DNA from: Mycolicibacterium bacteremicum
Lineage (GTDB): Bacteria; Actinomycetota; Actinomycetes; Mycobacteriales; Mycobacteriaceae
Length of the DNA: 64,000 nt
NCBI RefSeq assembly: GCF_943913955.1
Contig: NZ_CALUAE010000027.1
Location: 9,720-73,719, forward strand
Reading direction: 5' to 3'
In this document: in pieces, positions 26,234 to 34,328 of the stretch
How the letters are laid out: each line of letters opens with the position of its first letter
Position numbering within the stretch: the stretch's first letter is position 1
Notes under the pieces: model-generated
The model's database searches: none
Told to the model about the DNA's origin: nothing
Seen by the model: only the letters and a program-made list of their open reading frames with translations
Made by a program: the position numbers and the translations under genes

Positions 26234-26271
26234 GGCGAGGCAGCCCGTTCCCCCGACCGGGCTGCCTCGCC
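26234..26271 (+). terminator. Strong hairpin terminator after the MPT83-like gene
   Basis: GGCGAGGCAGCCCG (26234-26247) pairs perfectly with CGGGCTGCCTCGCC (26258-26271), a 14-bp stem with a 10-nt loop, 19 nt after the stop codon. It should separate the two fasciclin genes transcriptionally. A C-run rather than a T-run follows. Confidence 0.8.
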
Positions 26272-26343
26272 CCCATCGGACGGCACCGCCGTCCCGCTCC
26301 CCCATACGAAACGTGAAGACGACCAAGTAAAAGGATTTGATCG

Positions 26344-26955
26344 ATGACTCTCTCGCCCAACACCCGCAAGCTCGCCGGCATCGCCTGTACCGCGGCCGCC
26401 GCGACCGGCCTCATGTTCGCCTCGACCGGTGTCGCCCAGGCCGCCCCGGTCGGCCCGGGCTGCGCCGCGTACGTCGCCCAGAACCCGGTCGGACCGGCCT
26501 CGGTGACCGGAATGGCCATGGACCCGGTGGCCGTCGCCGCCTCGAACAACCCGATGCTCAAGACCCTCACCCAGGCGGTGTCGGGCCAGCTGAACCCGAA
26601 CGTGAACCTGGTCGACACGCTCAACAGCGCGCCGTCGCTGACGGTGTTCGCGCCCACCGATGAGGCATTCGCCAAGATCGACCCGGCGACGATCGAGCGC
26701 CTCAAGACCGACTCCGCGCTGCTGACCAGCATCCTGACCTACCACGTGGTCGAGGGCCAGGCCAGCCCCGACCAGGTCGTCGGTGTACACAAGACGATGC
26801 AGGGCGCCGATGTCACCGTCACCGCCCCGAACATGATGATGCCGGCCGATCTGAAGGTCAACGACGCCAACGTGGTGTGCGGCGGCGTGCAGACCGCCAA
26901 CGCCACCGTCTACCTCGTCGACACGGTGCTGATGCCCCCGATGCCCCCGATGTGA
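26344..26955 (+). CDS. MPT70-like secreted fasciclin-domain protein
   Basis: A 203-aa secreted protein with a Sec signal peptide (about 1-36, cleavage after GVAQA) and one FAS1 domain (TVFAPTDEAFAKIDPATIE, LTYHVVEGQASPDQVVG) with the paired cysteines GCAAYV and VVCGGVQ seen in MPT70. It has no lipobox, so unlike its neighbour it is released. AAAAGG precedes ATG 26344. Upstream, CGAAAC (26307-26312) resembles a SigK -10 but no good -35 at 16-17 bp was found. Confidence 0.92.
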   Translation: MTLSPNTRKLAGIACTAAAATGLMFASTGVAQAAPVGPGCAAYVAQNPVGPASVTGMAMDPVAVAASNNPMLKTLTQAVSGQLNPNVNLVDTLNSAPSLTVFAPTDEAFAKIDPATIERLKTDSALLTSILTYHVVEGQASPDQVVGVHKTMQGADVTVTAPNMMMPADLKVNDANVVCGGVQTANATVYLVDTVLMPPMPPM

Positions 26956-26969
26956 TCTCGGTGATCGCG

Positions 26970-27001
26970 ATCAGCCCGGCCGGTCCCCCGGCGGGGCTGA
27001 T
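26970..27001 (+). terminator. Hairpin terminator between the MPT70-like gene and dipZ
   Basis: 14-bp arms 26970-26983 and 26988-27001 with one mismatch and a TCCC loop, 14 nt after the stop codon. It lies just ahead of the dipZ promoter, so dipZ should be a separate transcription unit. Confidence 0.75.
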
Positions 27002-27012
27002 GTGCGTTCGAG

Positions 27013-27040
27013 CCATCCAAATGCGTTGCGGTGACGAATG
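27013..27040 (+). promoter_or_regulatory. SigK-type promoter of dipZ
   Basis: CCATCC (27013-27018), 16-bp spacer, CGAATG (27035-27040). The spacing is identical to the promoter at 25448. Only 6 nt separate the -10 from ATG 27047, which predicts a leaderless dipZ mRNA. Confidence 0.75.
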
Positions 27041-27046
27041 ACTCAT

Positions 27047-28831
27047 ATGGCCACACTCATCGCAATCGGCTTCCTCGGTGGCCTGATCACCGGTATCTCG
27101 CCGTGCATCCTGCCGGTGCTGCCGGTCATCTTCTTCTCCGGCACCACCGGCGGCACCGGCAGCGGCGGTGAACCTGCCGGCTCGGCCGGCTCCGGTGGAA
27201 TTGCCGGCTCGGCCGGCTCCGGCGCTGTGGCGACCCAGGCCCCCGCCCGGGCGGCCCTGTCCTCGCGGCTGCGGCCCTACCTGGTGATCGCCGGCCTGGT
27301 GCTGAGCTTCAGCCTGGTCACACTGGTCGGTTCGGCCCTGCTGTCGCTGCTGCACCTGCCCCAGGACACCATTCGCTGGGTGGCGCTGGTGGCCCTGGTG
27401 GCAATCGGGCTCGGGCTGATCTTCCCGCAGTTCGAGGCGTTGTTGGAGAAGCCGTTCTCGAAACTGCCGCAGAAGCAGTTCGGTTCCGGTAACAGTGGTT
27501 TCGGCCTCGGATTGACGTTGGGCGTGCTCTACGTGCCGTGTGCCGGCCCGGTGCTCGCCGCGATCGTCGTCGCCGGCGCCACCGGCAGCATCGGCGCCGA
27601 CACCGTCGCCCTGACGCTGTCCTTCGCCATCGGCGCCGCGCTGCCCCTGCTGTTCTTCGCCCTGGCCGGACGCCGCGTCGCCGAGCGGGTCGCGGCCTTC
27701 CGGCGACGGCAGCGCACGATCCGCGTCATCGCCGGGGTGGTCACCATCGGCCTGGCCGTCGCGCTGGTGTTCAACCTGCCCGCGGTGCTGCAACGCGCCA
27801 TCCCCGACTACACCGGCGCCCTGCAGGAGCAGGTGGGCGGTGAGGAACAGCTGCGCGAACAGCTCAATTTGGGTGGCCTGGTCAACGAGCAGAATGCCGA
27901 GCTCTCCAACTGCACCAACGGCGCACCCGAATTGGAGAGTTGCGGTACCGCACCGGATCTCAAGGGCATCACCAAATGGCTCAACACCCCGGACAACGCA
28001 CCGATCGATCTGAAGTCGTTGCGCGGCAAGGTGGTTCTGATCGACTTCTGGGCCTACTCCTGCATCAACTGCCAACGCTCCATACCGCACCTGGTCGATT
28101 GGTATGCGGCCTACCGGGATCGCGGCCTGGAGGTCATCGGGGTGCACACCCCCGAATACGCCTTCGAGAAGGAGGAGGCCAATGTCGTCAGCGGCGCCGC
28201 CGATCTGGGCATCACCTATCCGGTGGCGATGGACAACAACTTCTCCACCTGGACCAACTACCGCAACCGCTACTGGCCTGCGCACTACCTCATCGACAAG
28301 CAGGGCGTGGTACGTCACATCAAATTCGGCGAGGGTGACTACGCCACCACCGAGAAGTTGATCCGCCAACTTCTCTCCGACGGTGACGACAGCGCCCTAC
28401 CGGCGGCCACCGAACGCTCCGATGACACCCCGACCGCGCCCACCACCCCGGAGACCTACTTCAGCGTCGGCAAGGTGGTCAACTACGGCGGCACCGGCGT
28501 GTACGACGAGGGCACCCACACCTTCGACTTCCCCGGCCAACTCGCCGCGGACCACTTCGCCCTGCGCGGACCGTGGGCGCTGGACTACCAGGGCATCACC
28601 GCGCAGTCCGGCGATGCCGCGATCCGGCTGAACTACCGCGCGCGCAACGTCTACCTGGTCGTCGGCGGCAACGGCACGGTGCGGGTCACCCGCGACGGCG
28701 TCACCCGCGAGTTGGCGGTCAGCGGCCCACCGAACATGCGCCAGATCGTCGCCGACGACACCGACGGCTCCGGCACCCTGGAGGTCACCCTGGACAAGGG
28801 ACTGCAGGCGTATTCGTTCACCTACGGCTGA
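27047..28831 (+). CDS. dipZ: DipZ: CcdA-type thiol transporter fused to a thioredoxin-like domain
   Basis: Membrane protein moving reducing equivalents to extracytoplasmic thiols. The first about 250 residues are a CcdA/DsbD-beta-like membrane domain with GISPCILPVLP and YVPCAGPVLAA cysteines. A TlpA/AhpC-like extracytoplasmic thioredoxin domain follows with CxxC in AYSCINCQRS, then a C-terminal beta-rich domain of about 130 residues (YFSVGKVVNYGGTGVYDEG). Start ATG 27047 is preferred over 27038, because the predicted transcription start falls on it. Two 27-bp tandem repeats lie in the loop after the first helix. It sits next to FAS1 genes as in M. tuberculosis. Confidence 0.93.
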   Translation: MATLIAIGFLGGLITGISPCILPVLPVIFFSGTTGGTGSGGEPAGSAGSGGIAGSAGSGAVATQAPARAALSSRLRPYLVIAGLVLSFSLVTLVGSALLSLLHLPQDTIRWVALVALVAIGLGLIFPQFEALLEKPFSKLPQKQFGSGNSGFGLGLTLGVLYVPCAGPVLAAIVVAGATGSIGADTVALTLSFAIGAALPLLFFALAGRRVAERVAAFRRRQRTIRVIAGVVTIGLAVALVFNLPAVLQRAIPDYTGALQEQVGGEEQLREQLNLGGLVNEQNAELSNCTNGAPELESCGTAPDLKGITKWLNTPDNAPIDLKSLRGKVVLIDFWAYSCINCQRSIPHLVDWYAAYRDRGLEVIGVHTPEYAFEKEEANVVSGAADLGITYPVAMDNNFSTWTNYRNRYWPAHYLIDKQGVVRHIKFGEGDYATTEKLIRQLLSDGDDSALPAATERSDDTPTAPTTPETYFSVGKVVNYGGTGVYDEGTHTFDFPGQLAADHFALRGPWALDYQGITAQSGDAAIRLNYRARNVYLVVGGNGTVRVTRDGVTRELAVSGPPNMRQIVADDTDGSGTLEVTLDKGLQAYSFTYG

Positions 28832-28832
28832 G

Positions 28833-29678
28833 TCACCGGAACCGGCTGATCACCTTGTCCGCGAACCGCATCGTCGCATCGCGGCGGTCGTCGGCCACGG
28901 CCCACGGGGCGACCATCACCGCGGTGATGCCGGCCTCCTCGGCGCGCTGGTACAGCTCGACCGAGGGCGGATCCAGCAGTGCCAGCAGCACCTCGAAGGG
29001 CTGCTCGGCGCGGCCGTATTCGCGGCGCAGTGCCGACAACCGATCGACATGGCGCACCGCCTCGTCCAACACGTAGGCGGTCCCGACCCAGCCATCGCAC
29101 AACCGGGCGGCCCGGCGCAGCGCGGCCTCGGATTCGCCGCCGCACAGGATCGGCACCGGACCGGGCGGGTGGGGTTCGAGCATCATCTCGGGCACCCGGT
29201 AGTGCTCACCGGCCCAGGACACCCAGCCGCCCTGCCACAGTGCGCGCAGGGCCGGGATCATCTCGTCGAGCCGCTTACCGCGGGTGCCGAAATCCTGGCC
29301 CATCAACTCGAATTCCTCGCGCATCCAGCCGACGCCGACACCGAGGGACACCCGGCCACCGGAGACCTCGGCGGCCGTCGCGACCACCTTGGCGACCTCG
29401 ACCAGCGGCCGTGACGGCGCCACGTAGACGGCGTTGGAGAAGCGCAGCGTCCTCGTCAGGGCGGCCATCGCGCCGATCATCACCCAGGAGTCCGGCCACG
29501 CCGTCTCCGGCGCCCAGCCGGGCGTGCCGCTCTCGGACGGATACCGCGAGGTCAGCGTCCGCGGGTAGATCATGTGATCGGCGCAGATCACGCCGTCGAA
29601 GCCGGCCTCGTCGAGGATCTGGGCGAGCTGCAGCGCCTCGGCGGCCGACATGAACGGCGTACCGCTCCAGAACTGCAC
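28833..29678 (-). CDS. LLM-class F420-dependent oxidoreductase
   Basis: A 281-aa luciferase-like monooxygenase-fold protein: CADHMIYPR near residue 35, VSLGVGVGWMREEFE (the glycine-rich LLM signature) at about 115, and PILCGGESEAALRRAARLCDGW. The family mostly uses coenzyme F420 in mycobacteria, here inferred. GTG 29678 is 1 bp after the permease stop, so the two are cotranscribed. It is convergent with dipZ. Substrate unknown. Confidence 0.87.
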   Translation of the reverse strand: MQFWSGTPFMSAAEALQLAQILDEAGFDGVICADHMIYPRTLTSRYPSESGTPGWAPETAWPDSWVMIGAMAALTRTLRFSNAVYVAPSRPLVEVAKVVATAAEVSGGRVSLGVGVGWMREEFELMGQDFGTRGKRLDEMIPALRALWQGGWVSWAGEHYRVPEMMLEPHPPGPVPILCGGESEAALRRAARLCDGWVGTAYVLDEAVRHVDRLSALRREYGRAEQPFEVLLALLDPPSVELYQRAEEAGITAVMVAPWAVADDRRDATMRFADKVISRFR

Positions 29679-29679
29679 G

Positions 29680-31158
29680 TCAGATCTTCCCGTCGAGCGC
29701 CTGTCGTTTGCCCAGCAGCGAATGCCGACGGCCGTAGAGGAAATAGATCAGAACGCCGAGGGCCATCCAGACGATGAACCTGATCCAGGTCAACGCCGTC
29801 AGATTCAGCATCAGCCACAGGCAGGCGATGATCGAGGCGATCGGCAGCAGCGGCACCCACGGCACCCGGAACCCGCGCTCGAGATCCGGGCGGCTGCGCC
29901 GCAACACGATGACACCGGCCGAGACGAGCACGAACGCGAACAGGGTGCCGACGTTCACCATCTCTTCGAGCCGGTTGACCGGGAACAGCGAGGCGGCCAG
30001 CGCGACCAGGACGGCGACCACCACGGTGATGCGGACCGGTGTGCCGCGGGTTCCGGTGCGGGCCAGCGACCGCGGCAGCAGCGCATCCCGCGACATCGCG
30101 AACAGCACCCGTGAGAGCCCCAGCATCAGCACCATCACCACGGTGGTCAGCCCGGCCAGCGCGCCGATCGAGATGACCTTGGCGGCCCAGCCCACGCCGT
30201 TGAGTTCGAAGGCGGTGGCCAGGTTGGGATGTCCCGCGCCGGCCTCCTTCATGTCCAGATACGACGCCATCCCGGAGAGCACGACCGCGACCGCGACGTA
30301 GAGCACCGTGACGATCGCCAGCGACGCCAGGATGCCCTTGGCGACATCGCGCTGCGGATTCTTGGTCTCCTCCGCCGTGGTGGCCACCACGTCGAAGCCG
30401 ATGAACGCGAAGAAGACGATCGAGGCCCCGGCCAGCAGGCCGTAGATGCCGTAGTGGCTGCCCGCGGCCCCGGTCAGCAGCGAGAACAGGGACTGGTTGA
30501 CCCCCGACCCGCTCGCCTCGCCGGATTCGGCCGGCGGGACGAACGGGGTGTAGTTGGCGACCTTGATGTAGAAGGCACCGACGATGACGACCAGCAGCAC
30601 CACCGACACCTTGATGGCGGTGATGACGAGACTGAAGTGCGAGGACAGCTTGGTGCCCAGCGCCAGCAGCACCGCGACGGTGCCGACGATCAGCAGGGCG
30701 CCCCAGTCGAAGTCCAGCGGGCCCAGTTCGACCACCCCGCCGGAGAATCCGAACACCGTGCCCAGATAGCTCGACCAGCCCTTGGCCACGACCGCGGCGC
30801 CGACGGCGAACTCCAGGATCAGATCCCAGCCGATGATCCAGGCGACGAACTCACCGAAGGTGGCGTAGGAGAACGTGTAGGCGCTGCCGGCCACCGGGAC
30901 CGTGGAGGCGAACTCGGCGTAGCAGAGCGCGGCCAACCCGCAGGTGACGGCGGCCAGGAGGAACGACACCGAGATCGCGGGCCCGGTGATGTTGGCCGCG
31001 GTCGAGGCGGTGACGGTGAAGATGCCCGCGCCGACGACGACCGATACGCCGAACACCGTCAGGTCCCACCACGTCAGGTCCTTGCGCAGCCGGGTGCCCG
31101 GTTCATCGGTGTCGGCGATGGACTGCTCTACAGATTTCCTGCGCAAACGTTCGGTCAC
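29680..31158 (-). CDS. APC-superfamily cationic amino acid permease
   Basis: A 492-aa integral membrane transporter with about 12 hydrophobic segments starting near residue 30. GAGIFTVTASTAANITGPA is the APC helix-1 signature, and the consensus SFLLAAVTCGLAALCYAEFA follows. The best match is the CAT (YfnA/YhdG) subfamily, so amino acid:proton symport is likely. GTG start at 31158. Forms an operon with the F420-type oxidoreductase. Confidence 0.87.
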   Translation of the reverse strand: MTERLRRKSVEQSIADTDEPGTRLRKDLTWWDLTVFGVSVVVGAGIFTVTASTAANITGPAISVSFLLAAVTCGLAALCYAEFASTVPVAGSAYTFSYATFGEFVAWIIGWDLILEFAVGAAVVAKGWSSYLGTVFGFSGGVVELGPLDFDWGALLIVGTVAVLLALGTKLSSHFSLVITAIKVSVVLLVVIVGAFYIKVANYTPFVPPAESGEASGSGVNQSLFSLLTGAAGSHYGIYGLLAGASIVFFAFIGFDVVATTAEETKNPQRDVAKGILASLAIVTVLYVAVAVVLSGMASYLDMKEAGAGHPNLATAFELNGVGWAAKVISIGALAGLTTVVMVLMLGLSRVLFAMSRDALLPRSLARTGTRGTPVRITVVVAVLVALAASLFPVNRLEEMVNVGTLFAFVLVSAGVIVLRRSRPDLERGFRVPWVPLLPIASIIACLWLMLNLTALTWIRFIVWMALGVLIYFLYGRRHSLLGKRQALDGKI

Positions 31159-31269
31159 GCTGGCAACGTACCCACTACCCGGCGTTTCCCACGCCCCATC
31201 GGGCGGAATCGGAGCCGTGTGCCAGAATGGGCGCAGTCATTCGGGTTCCACCGGACGTGAGGAGAAGGC

Positions 31270-31524
31270 GTGTCCAGCACCGAGGTCGAACGTCACAACG
31301 GCGTCGATACCGAAGATGTGCCCTCGGCGGCCTGGGGCTGGTCGACGGAGAACCCGCGGGTGCTGCACATCATCGGCATCTTCAGCGCCATCTTCCTGGT
31401 GGTCATGACGCACGGCAACCATGTCGGTCACGTCGAGGACGTGTTCCTGATCTTCTTCGCGGTGCTCATCCTCGGCATCGTGGTGCGCGACTGGATCGCC
31501 CGCAGCCGCGGTTGGTACCGCTAG
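31270..31524 (+). CDS. DUF2631 membrane protein (Rv2876-like)
   Basis: An 84-aa protein with a short polar N-terminus and two hydrophobic helices (about 31-48 and 56-74), ending in RDWIARSRGWYR. Matches the small mycobacterial DUF2631 proteins; function unknown. GTG 31270 follows AGGAGAAG. It marks the left edge of the accessory island: the next conserved gene, rlmN, is 21.6 kb away, whereas in M. tuberculosis they are only a few genes apart. Confidence 0.85.
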   Translation: MSSTEVERHNGVDTEDVPSAAWGWSTENPRVLHIIGIFSAIFLVVMTHGNHVGHVEDVFLIFFAVLILGIVVRDWIARSRGWYR

Positions 31525-31585
31525 CCCGATCGCTGTACGCGACGTCCCGGAAGCCACGGTTTGCGGGGCGTTTTCGTGTCGGCGC

Positions 31586-32164
31586 TCAGCGTACGGCGAC
31601 CAGATCGGGCCCGTCGGTCGGATACCAGAGCGCGCAGCTGCGGAACTGCTCGGTGGTCTCGACCCGCTCCGGTAGCCCGGCGGCCGCCAGCGCGTGCGCC
31701 TTGAATGCGCGCGCGGCCGGGCTGAGGCGGAACTGGACCGGGGCGGCGCCGGCTCCCGCCGCGCTGCCCTCCCCCCACATCGTCACCTCGGCCACGCCCT
31801 GTCTGAGCGCGCGGGTGACGTGGGTGCGCAGGTCGGCGTCGATCCCGAAGGCCCGGGCCGAGACCGCGAGGGCGGCCGGGTCGGTGGGTAGCTCGCGGGC
31901 GGCGCGTCCCGCCTCGACGGCGCGCACGCCGAGGATGTCCAGTGGCCGCGCATCGCTGCCGCCGGGGATGACGACATCGACCTTCCATCCGGCGCGCACC
32001 CGGTCATACAGCCAACCGCCGGCACCCCGGACCACGTCGGCGACATCGGCCGCCACCACGATCAGGTCATAGCTGAGCAGTGCGGTGGCCGAGCTGCGAA
32101 CGCCCACACCGCGCTGATAACCGAAGACGGTGCGCTCGTCGGGATGCGTCGAACGGGCTTTCAC
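31586..32164 (-). CDS. Hypothetical protein at the left end of the accessory island
   Basis: A 192-aa protein I do not recognise. It has a Rossmann-like or DsrE-like feel (LLSYDLIVVAADVADVVRGA, then WKVDVVIPGGSD) and a C-terminal FRSCALWYPTDGPDLV. No signal peptide or membrane segment. GTG 32164 is chosen for the GGAGA ribosome-binding site. It is divergent from the DUF427 gene, and operator site 1 lies between them, so it may belong to the same regulon. Confidence 0.6.
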   Translation of the reverse strand: MKARSTHPDERTVFGYQRGVGVRSSATALLSYDLIVVAADVADVVRGAGGWLYDRVRAGWKVDVVIPGGSDARPLDILGVRAVEAGRAARELPTDPAALAVSARAFGIDADLRTHVTRALRQGVAEVTMWGEGSAAGAGAAPVQFRLSPAARAFKAHALAAAGLPERVETTEQFRSCALWYPTDGPDLVAVR

Positions 32165-32207
32165 GCTGGCTGTCTCCTTCGGGCACCGATGTCGGCAGGG
32201 CTGATTC

Positions 32208-32239
32208 AGCGTGACATTTATTCGCCAATCTGTAAAGCT
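32208..32239. promoter_or_regulatory. Island promoter-operator element, site 1
   Basis: AGCGTGACA-N14-TGTAAAGCT. TGTAAA (32231-32236) is 10 nt before ATG 32247, which has no ribosome-binding site. One of five copies of this 32-bp pattern, in the divergent region of the hypothetical gene and the DUF427 gene. Confidence 0.75.
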
Positions 32240-32246
32240 CTTCGCC

Positions 32247-32942
32247 ATGACGCTGTACGCCGGTCGCGGTCCGTTCAGCCGGGATCCCGCGGGCGAGTTC
32301 TACCCCGCCGTCCCGGCGGAGGTGGTCTTCATCGAACCGCATCCCCGCCGGGTGCAGGCGATCCGGCACGGGGACACCGTGATCGACACCGAGGCCGCGC
32401 TGCTGGTACACCGCCGCGATCATCCACTGAGCTACGCCTTCCCGGTCGGCGAGGTCCGCGGACTGCCCACCGAGCCCGTCCCCGAGCGGCCCGGGTACGT
32501 CCGGGTGCCGTGGGACGCGGTCGACGCCTGGATCGAGGAGGGCCGCCGGCTGGTGCACTACCCGCCCAATCCGTACCACCGGGTGGACTGTCTGCCGTCC
32601 GGGCGGGGGCTGCGGGTCAGCATCGCGGGCACCGTGCTGGTCGACACCACCGACACGGTCGTCGTCTTCGAGACCGCGCTGGCCCCACGGTTGTACGTCG
32701 ATCCGGCGTTGGTGCGCACCGACCTGCTGACGCCCAGCCCGACCACCAGCTACTGCAATTACAAGGGCCACGCCCGGTACTGGTCGGCCACCGTCGAGGG
32801 TGGGGTGATCCCGGATGTCGCGTGGAGCTACCCGGAGACCCTCCCGGAGTCGGCGGCGATCACCGGGTTCCTCAGCTTCGACGAGACCCTGGTCGAGATG
32901 ATCGCCGAACTGCCCGCGGGCCACGCCGGCTGCGGTTGCTGA
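32247..32942 (+). CDS. DUF427 family protein (two domains)
   Basis: A 231-aa protein. The C-terminal part (about 140-225) has the full DUF427 signature: LYVDPALVRTDLLTP, TSYCNYKGHARYWSA and VAWSYPETLPES; the N-terminal half looks like a degenerate copy. DUF427 proteins are small beta-rich proteins of unknown biochemical role, common in actinobacterial catabolic clusters. It ends in CGC. It is led by promoter-operator site 1 without a ribosome-binding site and is followed 26 bp later by an SRPBCC gene. Confidence 0.85.
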   Translation: MTLYAGRGPFSRDPAGEFYPAVPAEVVFIEPHPRRVQAIRHGDTVIDTEAALLVHRRDHPLSYAFPVGEVRGLPTEPVPERPGYVRVPWDAVDAWIEEGRRLVHYPPNPYHRVDCLPSGRGLRVSIAGTVLVDTTDTVVVFETALAPRLYVDPALVRTDLLTPSPTTSYCNYKGHARYWSATVEGGVIPDVAWSYPETLPESAAITGFLSFDETLVEMIAELPAGHAGCGC

Positions 32943-32968
32943 AACACACTGTCAGGAAGGGTATTTCG

Positions 32969-33445
32969 TTGGGCATCGTCACCACCAGCTCGGAGACGAC
33001 ATTCCGCCGGCCGGCCGAGGCGATCTACGACTTCGTCACCAACCCGGTCAACTGGGCCACGACGTATCCGGGCGGACCACGCATCACCGGGGTGTCCGAC
33101 ACCCTGCCGCTGCGGGTCGGCGACACCTGGCAGGAGGCCCACCCCACCGAGGACCGGGTGTTCACCTGGCAGCTGGCCATCGCCACCCGACCGCGGATGT
33201 GGGTGTTCAGTTCGGTCGGCCGCCTCGGTACCGACTACGCCGGGGTCGGCGGCTTCGAGGGCCGGATGACCATCGAATACCACTTCAGCGCACCCGATCC
33301 CGAGGTCACGCTGTTCACCCGGACCATGACCATCGAGGCCTACCGCGACGCCCCGATGAGCGACGGGTTCTTCCGGATCGTCAACCCGGCCCATATCGAC
33401 GCCTATCACGCCGCGGTCGCCCGCGAACTCGACGCGCTCAGCTGA
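32969..33445 (+). CDS. SRPBCC-family (polyketide cyclase/START-like) protein
   Basis: A 158-aa helix-grip protein: FRRPAEAIYDFVTNPVNWAT at the N-terminus, a run of beta strands (RVGDTWQEAH, MWVFSSVGRLG, GRMTIEYHFS) and a long C-terminal helix. Such proteins bind hydrophobic ligands; no catalytic residue can be assigned. TTG 32969 is the likely start, with AGGAAGG upstream. It follows the DUF427 gene and overlaps the end of the opposite-strand esterase by 8 bp. Confidence 0.78.
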   Translation: MGIVTTSSETTFRRPAEAIYDFVTNPVNWATTYPGGPRITGVSDTLPLRVGDTWQEAHPTEDRVFTWQLAIATRPRMWVFSSVGRLGTDYAGVGGFEGRMTIEYHFSAPDPEVTLFTRTMTIEAYRDAPMSDGFFRIVNPAHIDAYHAAVARELDALS

Positions 33446-34328
33446 AGGCCCGTCGCAGCGCCGCCCCCTGCAGGGCGAACAGCTGCGCACTCACGCCCCA
33501 GTCCGGGACCATCGAGTCGAAGCCGTGGCAGGTCCCCGGCACGACATGCAGTTCGGTGGCGACCCCGGCCCACATCAGCCGCAGCGCGTAGTCGACGGCC
33601 TCGTCGCGCAGCGGATCGAGTTCGGAGCAGCTGATGAAGGTCGGGGCCAGTCCGCTCAGGTCGGCGACCCGGGCCGGTACCGCCCCGGGCGGGGGCCGCT
33701 CCCCCGCCAGGTAGTGCCGCCACATCAATTCCGTTGCCGGACCGTCGAATCCCGGGGTGCTGTCGAACTCCTGCTTCGACGGTGTCAGCTCGATGTCCAG
33801 CACAGGCTGATGCAGCAAGGTGAACACGACGGCCGGGGCCGCACCGGCGGCGCTGCGCTGCGCCAGTCCGGCGGCCAGCGCACCGCCGGCACTGTTGCCG
33901 GCGAGCACCAGCCGATCGGTGCCGGTGTGCGCGGCGGCCCAGTGCAGCACGGCCAGCGCATCGTCGAGGCCGGCCGGGTACGGGTGCTCCGGGGCCAGCC
34001 GGTAGTCCACCGAGATCACCGTCGCCTGGGCGCGGCGGGCCAGTTCGACGCACTGCCGGTGGTCGGTGTCCAGGTTGCCCAGCACGAACGCACCGCCGTG
34101 GCAGTACACCACCGTCCCGGCCGTGCCGCCGACATAGGTGCGCACCGGGATGCTCTCGCCCACCAGGCCGTCCGTGATGTCGACACCGGCACAGTCCACC
34201 GCATCCCGACCGTCCCGACGACGCTGGTTGAGTCCGTCCCGGACGGCGGGCAGCAGGTCGGCGGACAGATCGGTGCGGGCACCGAGCAGGTGCCGCAATG
34301 CCGGGTCCAGGCGGTCATGAATGGTCAT
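33438..34328 (-). CDS. HSL-family alpha/beta hydrolase (esterase)
   Basis: A 296-aa hormone-sensitive-lipase-type esterase: oxyanion motif YCHGGAFVLG, nucleophile elbow LAGNSAGGALA, late acid SELDPLRDEA and histidine PGTCHGFDS. As the last gene of the operon headed by a NIPSNAP-like gene and directly after a Baeyer-Villiger-type monooxygenase, it could hydrolyse the ester or lactone made by that enzyme (inference). ATG 34328 overlaps the monooxygenase stop by 4 bp. Confidence 0.9.
   Translation of the reverse strand: MTIHDRLDPALRHLLGARTDLSADLLPAVRDGLNQRRRDGRDAVDCAGVDITDGLVGESIPVRTYVGGTAGTVVYCHGGAFVLGNLDTDHRQCVELARRAQATVISVDYRLAPEHPYPAGLDDALAVLHWAAAHTGTDRLVLAGNSAGGALAAGLAQRSAAGAAPAVVFTLLHQPVLDIELTPSKQEFDSTPGFDGPATELMWRHYLAGERPPPGAVPARVADLSGLAPTFISCSELDPLRDEAVDYALRLMWAGVATELHVVPGTCHGFDSMVPDWGVSAQLFALQGAALRRAFS

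Noticed and set aside
26285..26312. SigK promoter before the MPT70-like gene
   Set aside because: CGAAAC is present, but the only CCATC/CCGTCC-like -35 candidates are at wrong spacing (28 or 12 bp).
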